Assembly: GCA_900770225.1 (NCBI GenBank)
Contig: CAAGJU010000367.1
Location: 1 to 17,859 of the forward strand
Reading direction: 5' to 3'
Source of the DNA: Lachnospiraceae bacterium
GTDB taxonomy: Bacteria > Bacillota > Clostridia > Lachnospirales > Lachnospiraceae
DNA length: 17,859 bases
Made by a program: the position numbers and the translations under genes. Of this stretch, positions 7,552-14,379 are shown piece by piece (the stretch's first letter is position 1; each line of letters begins with the position of its first letter). The notes below the pieces were generated by a model. That model searched no databases. It saw only the letters and a program-made list of their open reading frames with translations, and was not told the DNA's origin.

Positions 7552-7942
7552 TCCTTCTGCTGTCCTTCCTGTGCGTCATATTGTCCGATAATTTTTTCAG
7601 GTTAAGCTTCAGCGCATCCGAAAAATTCATGGTGCCGCCGTTTCCTCCCTGCGTGCCGTTCCAGGAGCTGTAATCCTCCCGCACGGCCGACGGATCAAAA
7701 TCATCGCCGAGCTCCGCGACCAGCTGGATATTCTGCGGCGTGGAACCGACAAGGTAATATTTATCCTGAATACGGACGATCAGGAGCGCCCGGTCCTGTC
7801 CGAGCGGCGCCTGATCGATGATGTCCAGATAGCGTCCCTTCTGCGCATGTGCCCATGTCTTGCCGAGAAGGCGGCTGAAAAGCCAGGCGATGACCAGAAT
7901 GATCACGCAGACAAGGATGACTGATACGACTGACAGAGCCAT
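7544..7942 (-). CDS. fliO: Flagellar biosynthetic protein FliO
   Basis: Small membrane protein that assists assembly of the FliP ring of the export gate. It has one N-terminal membrane helix (residues ~3-22, VVSVILVCVIILVIAWLF), then a cytoplasmic domain with the family pattern RYLDIIDQAPLGQDRALLIV and the segment YYLVGSTPQNIQLVAEL. The C-terminal ~40 residues are Gly/Asn/Lys-rich and variable. At 132 residues the size is typical for this poorly conserved family. It overlaps fliY by one base at its start and fliP by 8 bp at its end, so translation is probably coupled. Confidence 0.9.
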   Translation of the reverse strand: MALSVVSVILVCVIILVIAWLFSRLLGKTWAHAQKGRYLDIIDQAPLGQDRALLIVRIQDKYYLVGSTPQNIQLVAELGDDFDPSAVREDYSSWNGTQGGNGGTMNFSDALKLNLKKLSDNMTHRKDSRRNG

Positions 7943-9729
7943 CAGAGTTCCTCCCTGTACAGACCCTTGCTGAGAATCTCCGTGATACGGATGCCGAAGT
8001 TATCCTCAACGACAACGACATCGCCGCGGGCGATACATTCTCCGTTGACATACAGATCTGCCTGCTCGCCGGCCATCTTGTCCAGTACGACCAGCGATCC
8101 CTGCGTCAGCTCGAGAATGTCCTTGATCGGCTTCATGGTACGGCCGATCTCCACCGATATTTCCAGCGGAACCTTCATCAGCATATCGCGGTTCTCGTCA
8201 TTGATTTCATCGGTCTCCGGCACATCAGCATATTCCGGTGAGTGAAGCGAACGGTAGATATTCGGTTTCAGCTGTTCCGCTTTCTTCTCCTTCTCTTTCC
8301 GGGCTTTCTGTGCCTCTTCCTCGCGTTTTTCTTCCTCTATCCGTTCCTTCTCGCGCGCTTCTGCCTCTCTGCGCTCTTCTTTCCGGTCCTCGTTCATCTG
8401 CTGCATCATCTGGACCATCTGCGCCTGAGACTGCTGCATGGTCTGGAGAATCTGTGTCAGCGCCGGATCGGGCTGTGGCGCATAATACGGCTGAGGATAC
8501 GGCTGTCCGCCATACGGCGGCTGTGCGTATCCGTTCTGCGGCTGAGCTGCTGCCTGACCTGCAGGGCTTGCGTATCCCGGCTGTGCGTATCCGTTCTGGG
8601 GCTGAGCCGCGGTATCCGAAGCGGCCTGCTGCTTCAGCGAGGCGAGCAGTGCGTCTGTCTCACCCTGGCTCAGCGGTCTCTGCCCCTTCGTCATCGCTTC
8701 ATACTGGGCCTTCGCATCTTCATCGCTGATGTTCTGCGCCGGCTGACCGTACTTATCATCATTCATGGTGGCCTGCTGGCTGTCCGCTGCTCCGGCGCTG
8801 TTCTGCGCCTTCAGCGATGCCAGAAGCGCATCCGTAGCCGCCTGATCAAGTTTTTCACCCGATCCGGAGGCCGCCGCAGCTGCGTCTGCCTGATTTCCTG
8901 CCGGCATGGACTGAGCTTCTGCCGCTGCCGGTGCCTGATCCGGCGCTGCCTGTGCTGCTTTGCTCTGCTCTGCCGCTGTCTGCCCCTGATCCGGCGCTGC
9001 CTGTGCTGCTGCGTTCGGCTCTGCCGCTGCCTGCGCCGCCGTATCCGCGGCCGCTCCCGCATCAGCTGTGCCTGCAGAAGCATTTGCCTGCGCTGCGGCA
9101 TCCGCAGTCTGACCCGCATCTTCACTTCCCATGCCGAGGCTGTCAGCATACGGCTCGAGAAGTTTCTTTGCCAGATCTATGCCCATGATATTCAGGAACT
9201 CGCTGCTCAGCTTGTCCCCGATCTCCAGCGAAAAACGAACGACTACCTGCGGCTCATCGTTCGGGAAGTATTTATTTTTGAAATCCTCAGCGTTTTTGAT
9301 CTCAAAGGAGACAGGTGTGGAAATATCCACGGCGTATCCGAGAAATTCGGAGAGCGCTGTTGCCGAAGAGCCCATCATCATGTTCATGACTTCGCGGATG
9401 GCACTCGCATTGAGCTCATCCATCTCGAACTCTTCCGGCGGGATTTCCTGACCCATCATCATGCCGACGATCACGCGCACGTCATCACGGCTGAACATCA
9501 TCACGTTACGGCCGGACAATCCCTTGACATATGAGATCTCCACACCGATGGCCGGCTCCAGATCCTTGAAACTGAACTGAGACCTTGTCTCGACGCTGAC
9601 TATCGGGGTCGTGATGTTCGTCGTCGTCCCCAGCATAGTGGAAACCGCTGTGGCTGATGCGCCGATACTGATATTCATGATCTCGCCAATGGCGTCTATT
9701 TCCATGGCGTTAAAGGTCGTTGTCCCCAT
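7942..9729 (-). CDS. fliY: Flagellar motor switch phosphatase FliY (CheC-FliN fusion) with enlarged linker
   Basis: C-ring protein that combines CheY-P phosphatase and FliN functions. The N-terminal CheC-like domain (~8-195) carries two phosphatase motifs with E-x2-N spacing: E16/N19 (GEIMNISIGASATAVS) and E113/N116 (REVMNMMMGSSATALS). The C-terminal SpoA/FliN domain (~518-590) includes VPLEISVEIGRT and ARGDVVVVEDNFGIRITEI. Between them lies ~300 residues of low complexity: Ala/Gln-rich (~205-290), Gln/Pro/Tyr repeats (~374-420), then a Glu/Lys/Arg coiled-coil-like run (~447-488). At 595 residues it is far longer than B. subtilis FliY (378). The linker contains two copies of the FliM-type CheY-docking peptide. 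AAGGAG precedes the ATG; the stop overlaps the fliO start as TGATG. Confidence 0.95.
   Translation of the reverse strand: MGTTTFNAMEIDAIGEIMNISIGASATAVSTMLGTTTNITTPIVSVETRSQFSFKDLEPAIGVEISYVKGLSGRNVMMFSRDDVRVIVGMMMGQEIPPEEFEMDELNASAIREVMNMMMGSSATALSEFLGYAVDISTPVSFEIKNAEDFKNKYFPNDEPQVVVRFSLEIGDKLSSEFLNIMGIDLAKKLLEPYADSLGMGSEDAGQTADAAAQANASAGTADAGAAADTAAQAAAEPNAAAQAAPDQGQTAAEQSKAAQAAPDQAPAAAEAQSMPAGNQADAAAAASGSGEKLDQAATDALLASLKAQNSAGAADSQQATMNDDKYGQPAQNISDEDAKAQYEAMTKGQRPLSQGETDALLASLKQQAASDTAAQPQNGYAQPGYASPAGQAAAQPQNGYAQPPYGGQPYPQPYYAPQPDPALTQILQTMQQSQAQMVQMMQQMNEDRKEERREAEAREKERIEEEKREEEAQKARKEKEKKAEQLKPNIYRSLHSPEYADVPETDEINDENRDMLMKVPLEISVEIGRTMKPIKDILELTQGSLVVLDKMAGEQADLYVNGECIARGDVVVVEDNFGIRITEILSKGLYREEL
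8518..8610 (-). repeat. 60-bp-period direct repeat in fliY linker
   Basis: The peptide AAQPQNGYAQP is encoded twice, at residues 374-384 and 394-404, 20 codons apart. It is followed by a Tyr/Pro/Gln-rich run (PPYGGQPYPQPYYAPQP). Near-identical DNA suggests recent in-frame duplication. Confidence 0.8.
8632..8673 (-). other. FliM-like CheY-P docking peptide, copy B, in FliY linker
   Basis: Residues 353-366 of FliY read LSQGETDALLASLK and match FliM residues 5-18 (LSQSEIDALLKSMK) at 10 of 14 positions, including the LSQ-E-DALL core. The shared eight-residue core DALLASLK of copies A and B is written with different synonymous codons in five of eight positions. Confidence 0.75.
8809..8850 (-). 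other. FliM-like CheY-P docking peptide, copy A, in FliY linker
   Basis: Residues 294-307 of FliY read LDQAATDALLASLK. They align without gaps to FliM residues 5-18 (LSQSEIDALLKSMK), the peptide that binds CheY-P. Q, D, A, L, L, S and K are kept; the Glu is Ala here, so this is the weaker copy. Confidence 0.65.
8934..9010 (-). repeat. 26-bp exact direct repeat in fliY linker (51-bp period)
   Basis: The 26-bp plus-strand string starting cctgatccggcgctgcctgt occurs at 8934-8959 and again at 8985-9010. It encodes the repeated AAQAAPDQ segment of the Ala/Gln-rich linker. The period of 51 bp (17 codons) keeps frame. Confidence 0.85.
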
Positions 9730-9838
9730 CGTCCTGATTCTCCTTCACCGTTATCCGTCATATCCCCGGGATGGCGGCACCCGTTGTTCCATCACGCAAA
9801 ACAGCTCCGGCTCACCACCGGAGACTATATCCAATCGC
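9730..9838 (-). other. flgC-fliY intergenic hairpin
   Basis: A 109-bp spacer with a perfect 6-bp stem (ctccgg 9805-9810 with ccggag 9818-9823, 7-nt loop) shortly after the flgC stop. On the transcribed strand it is followed by CTGTTTTG, too short and broken a T run for a good intrinsic terminator, though partial attenuation is possible. AAGGAG before the fliY ATG is the ribosome-binding site. Confidence 0.4.
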
Positions 9839-10297
9839 TCAGACGCTGATATCCATCGCCGACTGCGTCATCTGCTTGACGGCATTCAGTGCCGTCACAT
9901 TGGCCTCGTAGGAGCGTGTCGCACTCATGGCGTCAACCGTCTCCTTCAGCACATCGACGTTCGGATATTCCACGTAGCCGTCCTCATCCGCGTCCGGATC
10001 CGTCGGATCATAGACGCGCTTTGTCTCACGTGTATCCTCCACGATATCTGCCACGCGCACACCGCTCTTGCCGGTATTCAGCGTCGTCTGTCCTGTTCTT
10101 GCTCTTCGAAGGGCATTGGCAAATGTCGTGGTATCCCCGTAGCTCTCCAGCACGACATCCTTGCGGCGGTACGGGCCGCCATCCTCTGTCCTTGTCGTAT
10201 CCACGTTGGCGATATTTTCAGCTGCCACATCCAGCCGCACCCGCTGGGCACTCATGCCGGACGCACTGATATCAAAACTGTCAAGAAAAGATGACAT
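9839..10297 (-). CDS. flgC: Flagellar basal-body rod protein FlgC
   Basis: Proximal rod subunit exported through the flagellar gate. The N-terminal rod signature SFDISASGMSAQRVRLDVAA then ENIANVDTTRTEDGGPYRRK matches FlgC closely, including the TRTEDGGPYRR stretch that separates FlgC from FlgB, FlgF and FlgG. The C-terminal helix SATRSYEANVTALNAVKQMT is also typical. At 152 residues the length is normal. GGAGGAGGT, 20 bp after cheY, is a strong ribosome-binding site. The location is odd: flgC normally lies in a flgB-flgC-fliE cluster, whereas here it sits between cheY and fliY. It could be a relocated single copy or a second paralog. Confidence 0.94.
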   Translation of the reverse strand: MSSFLDSFDISASGMSAQRVRLDVAAENIANVDTTRTEDGGPYRRKDVVLESYGDTTTFANALRRARTGQTTLNTGKSGVRVADIVEDTRETKRVYDPTDPDADEDGYVEYPNVDVLKETVDAMSATRSYEANVTALNAVKQMTQSAMDISV

Positions 10298-10317
10298 CGC
10301 AGTTACCTCCTCCCGTC

Positions 10318-10683
10318 TCAGCCGAGGATTTCCTTTACGGTGGAACAGATTCTGTCCGCGTTAAACGGCTTTACGACAAAATCCTTCGCGCCCGATTTGA
10401 TGGCATCAACCACCATGCTCTCCTGACCCATGGCGGTGCACATGATGACCTTGGCATTCGGATCCATCTCACGGATTTTCTTGAGTGCCTGAAGTCCGTC
10501 CATGTTCGGCATGGTGATGTCCATGATGACCAGATCCGGATGCTCTGTACCGTATTTATTCACAGCATCCAGTCCGTCGATTGCCTCGACAAACGTCGCA
10601 TCAGCGAATCCGCCGTTGGAAAGCGAATTCTTGATCATCATCCTCATAAAAGCTGCATCGTCCACCAGCATGATTTTTGCCAT
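10318..10683 (-). CDS. cheY: Chemotaxis response regulator CheY
   Basis: Single-domain receiver of 121 residues. CheA phosphorylates it, and CheY-P then binds FliM and, in Gram-positive motors, FliY. The acidic pocket is D8/D9 (LVDDA), the phosphoacceptor is D55 (LVIMDITMPNMDG), the switch threonine is T83 (MCTAMG) and the conserved lysine is K105 (VVKPF). There is no output domain. AAGGAG precedes the ATG at good spacing. Location directly after fliM and before fliY places it with its two motor targets. cheA, cheW and receptors are not in the window. Confidence 0.96.
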   Translation of the reverse strand: MAKIMLVDDAAFMRMMIKNSLSNGGFADATFVEAIDGLDAVNKYGTEHPDLVIMDITMPNMDGLQALKKIREMDPNAKVIMCTAMGQESMVVDAIKSGAKDFVVKPFNADRICSTVKEILG

Positions 10684-10707
10684 CTCAGTTTCTCCTTCAA
10701 TTATCTA

Positions 10708-11838
10708 TCAGTTACTGTTGCTCTGGTCATCGACTGCTTCCTCCGCCGGCTCTGCTTCCGGTTCCGTCAGTTCAATGGAGGAAGTTTTTTCATCTTCATC
10801 ATCGCTTTCGCGATCTATCCGTTCCTCGATCCGCACTGCGACGTTGCGCTTGTGCGTACCCATGGAACACTTAAACCAGGACTGCCGGCCCACGTACAGC
10901 GTCAGCAGGCTGTCCTTGGTCTTGTTCATATCTATGATGTCGCCTTCCTTGAGATTGTACAGATCCTCGATCGGAAGTCTGACCGTTCCGAGCTGCGCTG
11001 TCAGCGGGAACCGTGTACTCTCCAGATGATGCATGATCGTATCCGAATTGTTGGAATACTTGAAGCCTCTCGCCAGCATCTTGCGGCTGTCGATCGTCCG
11101 GAAAATCTGCTCCAGCAGTGTGCCCGGAATGCAGAAACGGATTTTTTCCGATGCAATACCGGTCACATCGACGTTCATCACCACGAGAACGACCGTCTCG
11201 TCCTGCCCGACCTCCTGTACCATGGAAGGATTTTCCTCCACACGGGAAGGCTGGAAATCCACATCAATATAGTTGGTAAAGCCATCCGCCAGCGTATGGA
11301 TGAAGCTCTCCATGATCCTCTTGTACAGCGACATCTCGATGTCGGAATAGCGGTAATCCTCTTCTACGCTGATAACCTCCGCGCCGCCGCCGAGCATCCT
11401 GTTCGCCAGTGTCAGGATCAGCCCCGGTGTCACATAGGACATCATCGGAACGGTAAACTTACCCTTCTTCTTTACACTGACTTCGATGATCGTCATGCAG
11501 TCGTTCTCATGGAACGAATTGACATACTCATAGTAACGGCTCTCACGCAGCTCGATCACGGTGATATCCGTCATCGTCCGGTAGATACCGTTGACCTGAG
11601 AGGTCAGAATACGCGCGTAGTTTTCAAAAATACTGCGCAGGAGTTTGAGCCTCTCCTTCGTGAACTTGCGCGGACTGTAGAAGTCATACTTGCTGTACTC
11701 CTCATCCGAGTCAAACCCGCTGTCCGATGCCTGAGATGTCTGATTCGAAGGGCCGGATGCCGCAGATGCGTCAGACGAGGATTCCTTCATTGATTTCAGA
11801 AGGGCATCTATTTCACTTTGTGATAACACATCTGCCAT
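10708..11838 (-). CDS. fliM: Flagellar motor switch protein FliM
   Basis: C-ring switch protein that receives CheY-P and controls rotation through FliG. Residues 5-18 (LSQSEIDALLKSMK) are the canonical CheY-P docking helix. A Ser/Asp-rich linker (~20-50) leads to the CheC-like middle domain (~53-235), including the GGG loop at LGGGAEV (149-155) that contacts FliG. A SpoA (surface presentation of antigens) domain spans about 268-340, with TAQLGTVRLPIEDLYNLKEG. A 35-residue acidic tail (from ~341, DRESDDEDE, EAEPAEE) makes it longer than the usual ~330 residues. The start is fixed by the docking motif; the ribosome-binding site is weak (GAGG about 10 nt away). cheY follows after ~24 bp. Confidence 0.97.
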   Translation of the reverse strand: MADVLSQSEIDALLKSMKESSSDASAASGPSNQTSQASDSGFDSDEEYSKYDFYSPRKFTKERLKLLRSIFENYARILTSQVNGIYRTMTDITVIELRESRYYEYVNSFHENDCMTIIEVSVKKKGKFTVPMMSYVTPGLILTLANRMLGGGAEVISVEEDYRYSDIEMSLYKRIMESFIHTLADGFTNYIDVDFQPSRVEENPSMVQEVGQDETVVLVVMNVDVTGIASEKIRFCIPGTLLEQIFRTIDSRKMLARGFKYSNNSDTIMHHLESTRFPLTAQLGTVRLPIEDLYNLKEGDIIDMNKTKDSLLTLYVGRQSWFKCSMGTHKRNVAVRIEERIDRESDDEDEKTSSIELTEPEAEPAEEAVDDQSNSN

Positions 11839-12137
11839 ATTCTGTCAGCCTCGTCTCCGGCGCTTTATCCGCTCCGGAATCTCCTTACCTTCGAATCTGA
11901 AAAATCTGAAAAAACAGCTACATGATATTTTACATCCTCAGCATGCTTTCTCACAAGGATTTTGGAAATATTCACATATTTTCATGCCAATATTCCAGCA
12001 TTTTTTCTCACATTTATGCCAACACTGACTATTTCCGCGCCAATCTATACCGCATGAACACAAATGCGGCACCTGTCTGCGCCGGCTCAGACCATGAAAA
12101 ATGCAGTTTCACATGCACACCGTTTTTGCAGTGATCC
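11839..12137 (-). promoter_or_regulatory. motB-fliM intergenic region with candidate promoter
   Basis: This 299-bp gap is AT-rich compared with the rest of the window and has stops in all minus-strand frames, so no fliL is present. On the transcribed strand TAAAAT (11927-11932) lies 18 bp after TTGTGA (11951-11956), a plausible sigma-A -10/-35 pair (5/6 and 4/6 matches). It would start transcription ~80-90 nt before fliM. Upstream, three TTGGC boxes occur at 11986-11990, 12018-12022 and 12039-12043, spaced 32 and 21 bp. The layout suggests an internal promoter with a possible regulator site, but both are weak by-eye calls. Confidence 0.4.
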
Positions 12138-13019
12138 TCACTGATTTGTCACGGTTGCCGCGGCATCCTGTCCGAGCGATACAGCCGAGGATGGATTGCC
12201 ATCCGTCGTTATCGTTGTATCCGCATTGGCACCGCTCTCCTGCTCCTCCAGGTAGGCATCCGGGTTCTTTGCCTCAGAGCCCTTGTCGATCAGCAGCATC
12301 TGCACACGACGGTTCGCCACCCGGCCTTCCTCCGTATCGTTTGACGCGACCGGACGGAACATACCGTATTCTATGCTGACGAGATCTCCCGGATCGATGA
12401 TATTTTTGTTCTGGACATAGATGCAGACCTCCGCCGCACGCATGGCGGCCAGCATACGGTCGCTGCGGATATTGTTCTCACCCGGCGATGAGGCCGTATG
12501 TCCCATGATATCGATCTGGGATATGAGATCCGCATAAGGCGCCAGTGTATCGCAGAACACGTCCAGTGCCTTCTGTCCCTCTGCGGAGATCGTTGAGGAA
12601 TCTCCCTCAAAAAATACATTGTCCTTGAATTCTACAAATGTATAATCCGTGCCTCTGGATACAGAAACGCCGCTGACGCCCTGATTATCCATCTGCTGCG
12701 CCAGCGTGATATAGAGCTGATTGACGTCGAGATCTGATACGTCGTTCATCTCTGTGGATTCCCCGAGCACGGTATTGGAAGCGGATGATGCGGAGGTCGC
12801 ATTCGAATTGAGAATGATCTTCTCCGAAGCCTCGCCGTCCGCATCCTCCATGCCGGGATAGATACTTTTGACAAAAAGCTCCCACTTGCTCTGATCCAGA
12901 CTGGACATGGAATACAGGAGAACGAAGAATGTCAGCAGAAGCGTAACCAGGTCACCATAGGTGTCCATCCAGCTTCCGCCTTCATCACCTCCGCCTCCCC
13001 CTCTGTTTCTTCTGGCCAT
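12138..13019 (-). CDS. motB: Flagellar motor stator protein MotB
   Basis: Stator subunit that anchors MotA to peptidoglycan. A short Gly-rich basic N-terminus leads to MDTYGDLVTLLLTFFVLLYS, where D23 is the expected ion-binding aspartate of the single membrane helix. An OmpA-like peptidoglycan-binding domain spans about residues 125-243, with IDIMGHTASSPG, the SDRMLAAMRAAEV helix and EGRVANRRVQMLLI. The C-terminal ~45 residues are Ala/Ser/Thr-rich, acidic and probably disordered. GGAGG inside the motA 3' end serves as ribosome-binding site. Coupling-ion type (proton or sodium) cannot be told from sequence alone. No fliL follows, which is unusual; the next gene is fliM after a ~300-bp gap. Confidence 0.96.
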   Translation of the reverse strand: MARRNRGGGGGDEGGSWMDTYGDLVTLLLTFFVLLYSMSSLDQSKWELFVKSIYPGMEDADGEASEKIILNSNATSASSASNTVLGESTEMNDVSDLDVNQLYITLAQQMDNQGVSGVSVSRGTDYTFVEFKDNVFFEGDSSTISAEGQKALDVFCDTLAPYADLISQIDIMGHTASSPGENNIRSDRMLAAMRAAEVCIYVQNKNIIDPGDLVSIEYGMFRPVASNDTEEGRVANRRVQMLLIDKGSEAKNPDAYLEEQESGANADTTITTDGNPSSAVSLGQDAAATVTNQ

Positions 13020-13021
13020 GC

Positions 13022-13831
13022 CTATTTGCCTCCATTACCGCCTGACTTCGGTTCCTCGGCGATCAATTTCACTGCCTGCTGTGTCTCAAGCGATGACAGC
13101 AGATTCTCACGGATCGTCTTCGGGTTATCACCGTTCTGAATACTGATGACGCCCTCAATGATCGTGGAACAGTAGAGTTCCTCTTCGCTGTTTCTCACCG
13201 CCAGCTTCTGCGCGATCGGGTGAAAAAGCACGTTGGAAAGCGATGAACCGTAGAAGGTTGTGATCAGTGCGACGGACATATCCTGACCGAGCGTACTGGC
13301 ACCACCGGAGCCCGACAGATTCATACCTTTCAGCATGTTGATGAGACCGATCAGCGTACCGATCATTCCGAAGGCAGGCGCCAGCGCCGATCCCTTCAGA
13401 TACATGCCGCGGACCTCTTCGTGTCTTGCCAGCTTGTCATCCAGCTCACGTTCCAGTGTGTAACGCACCTTGTCCGGGTCGTTCGCGTCGACGATCATCA
13501 GAACCGCAGATTTGAAAAACGGCTCTTCGATCTCATCTGCTTTTTCCTCGAGTGCCAGCAGACCGTTCTGCCGGGCGACCATGGCCAGCTCGACGATCTT
13601 GTCAACGGTCTTCGGGACATCGAACATATTTCCCTTGAAACACAGCTTCAGATGCTTCGGGACATTTTTGATCATGCTGAACGGATAGCAGGCGATCAGA
13701 CCCGCGATCGTACCGCCGACAACGATCTCGACACTCGGAAGATCCCAGAAGTTTCCAAGCTTAGGCACCGTGATACCGGCGACGATCAGGATGACCGCGA
13801 GCACCCACCCGACTAATGTAGATAAATCCAT
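13022..13831 (-). CDS. motA: Flagellar motor stator protein MotA
   Basis: Cytoplasmic-membrane stator subunit that forms the ion channel with MotB and pushes on FliG. Four membrane segments are predicted: ~5-22, ~34-52, ~150-168 and ~184-204. In the cytoplasmic loop, R87 and E95 (ARQNGLLALE) have the spacing of E. coli R90/E98, which contact FliG. APAFGMIGTLIGLI (from ~151) opens the third segment and carries the conserved proline (P152); FHPIAQKL (P205) matches the second conserved proline. At 269 residues the length is normal. AGGAGG lies about 14 nt before the ATG, a long spacing. The end of motA carries the motB ribosome-binding site, with only 2 bp between the genes. Confidence 0.96.
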   Translation of the reverse strand: MDLSTLVGWVLAVILIVAGITVPKLGNFWDLPSVEIVVGGTIAGLIACYPFSMIKNVPKHLKLCFKGNMFDVPKTVDKIVELAMVARQNGLLALEEKADEIEEPFFKSAVLMIVDANDPDKVRYTLERELDDKLARHEEVRGMYLKGSALAPAFGMIGTLIGLINMLKGMNLSGSGGASTLGQDMSVALITTFYGSSLSNVLFHPIAQKLAVRNSEEELYCSTIIEGVISIQNGDNPKTIRENLLSSLETQQAVKLIAEEPKSGGNGGK

Positions 13832-13889
13832 AATGTAACAGGTTTCCTCCTTTGCCCTCTTTCAGAGAAACGTTCCCCGGAACTTCATC

Positions 13890-14123
13890 TCATACTTCCC
13901 TGAATTGAGATTGTTTTCCTTCGTCCGCTTCCTTGTCGCGAAACATCAGGATGTTCGCGATCAGGCGGTTGACCTGTTCAATGACGGATTCCACACTGTC
14001 CTTTACAATGAAAAAATCACCGTTGACCAGTTTTATCTTGGTCTCCGGGATTGATTCCAGGTAAAGGATCTGCAGATAATTCAAATACAAAACTTCGCCA
14101 TTCAAGCGGACCACTTTAATCAT
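13890..14123 (-). CDS. flbD: FlbD family flagellar protein
   Basis: A 77-residue protein matching the small FlbD family encoded after flgE in many Firmicutes and spirochaetes. The start MIKVVRLNGEVLYLN and the following segments ESIPETKIKLVNGDFFIVKD and VIEQV fit the family. The C-terminal ~20 residues are charged and variable. Its biochemical role is not settled; position between hook and stator genes is conserved. It is not the response-regulator FlbD of Caulobacter. AAGGATT precedes the ATG at weak-to-moderate strength, and motA follows after 58 bp. Confidence 0.88.
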   Translation of the reverse strand: MIKVVRLNGEVLYLNYLQILYLESIPETKIKLVNGDFFIVKDSVESVIEQVNRLIANILMFRDKEADEGKQSQFREV

Positions 14124-14379
14124 ATCATCAATCCTTACTGCTGTCTGCGCCGGTCACAGTACCGGAAATTCACGCGGCAGGATCAGCATATACCCGGCCT
14201 CGTCAGGCTGCTATCGTGTCTGCCATGCCGCAACACGCTTCGCGTGTGTGGCTGTGCCTCACTGCCCGTGTAATCTTCCGGCGCCGCCGTGCCTTCCGGC
14301 ACGACGGCGTCGCCTGTGATCAGCTATGCACACCCGCAGCGAATTCCCCCTCGCAGCGAAACATTACACTACCTTATCA
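14124..14379 (-). repeat. Hairpin cluster between flgE and flbD
   Basis: The 256-bp spacer contains no plausible gene but several inverted repeats. These are ccggt/accgg (14150-14154 with 14161-14165); acacgc/gcgtgt with a TTC loop (14233-14247); a strong GC stem of 6 bp, one mismatch, then 5 bp around a TTCC loop (14282-14309); and a long-range pair gtgtaat/attacac (14268-14274 with 14363-14369) that encloses the strong stem. The 8-mer cgcagcga also occurs twice near the flgE end. None is followed by a T run on the transcribed strand, so terminator function is not supported. Possible roles are mRNA processing, stability, or a decayed palindromic repeat element. Confidence 0.65.

Noticed and set aside
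8242..9534. Long plus-strand open frame opposite fliY (similar ones at 983-1867, 4302-5696 and 10291-11793)
   Set aside because: Each lies antisense to a clear flagellar gene, is Arg/Cys/His/Leu-rich with no recognisable domain, and has no good ribosome-binding site. They are frame shadows of GC-rich coding DNA.
9805..9823. Intrinsic terminator after flgC
   Set aside because: The 6-bp stem is followed only by CTGTTTTG, not a real T run, and fliY needs read-through from the same operon. Other intergenic hairpins lack T runs as well.
11986..12022. Sigma-54 promoter (TTGGCA...TTGC) upstream of fliM
   Set aside because: TTGGCAT occurs twice, but no GC follows at the required 10-bp spacing after GG in either copy.
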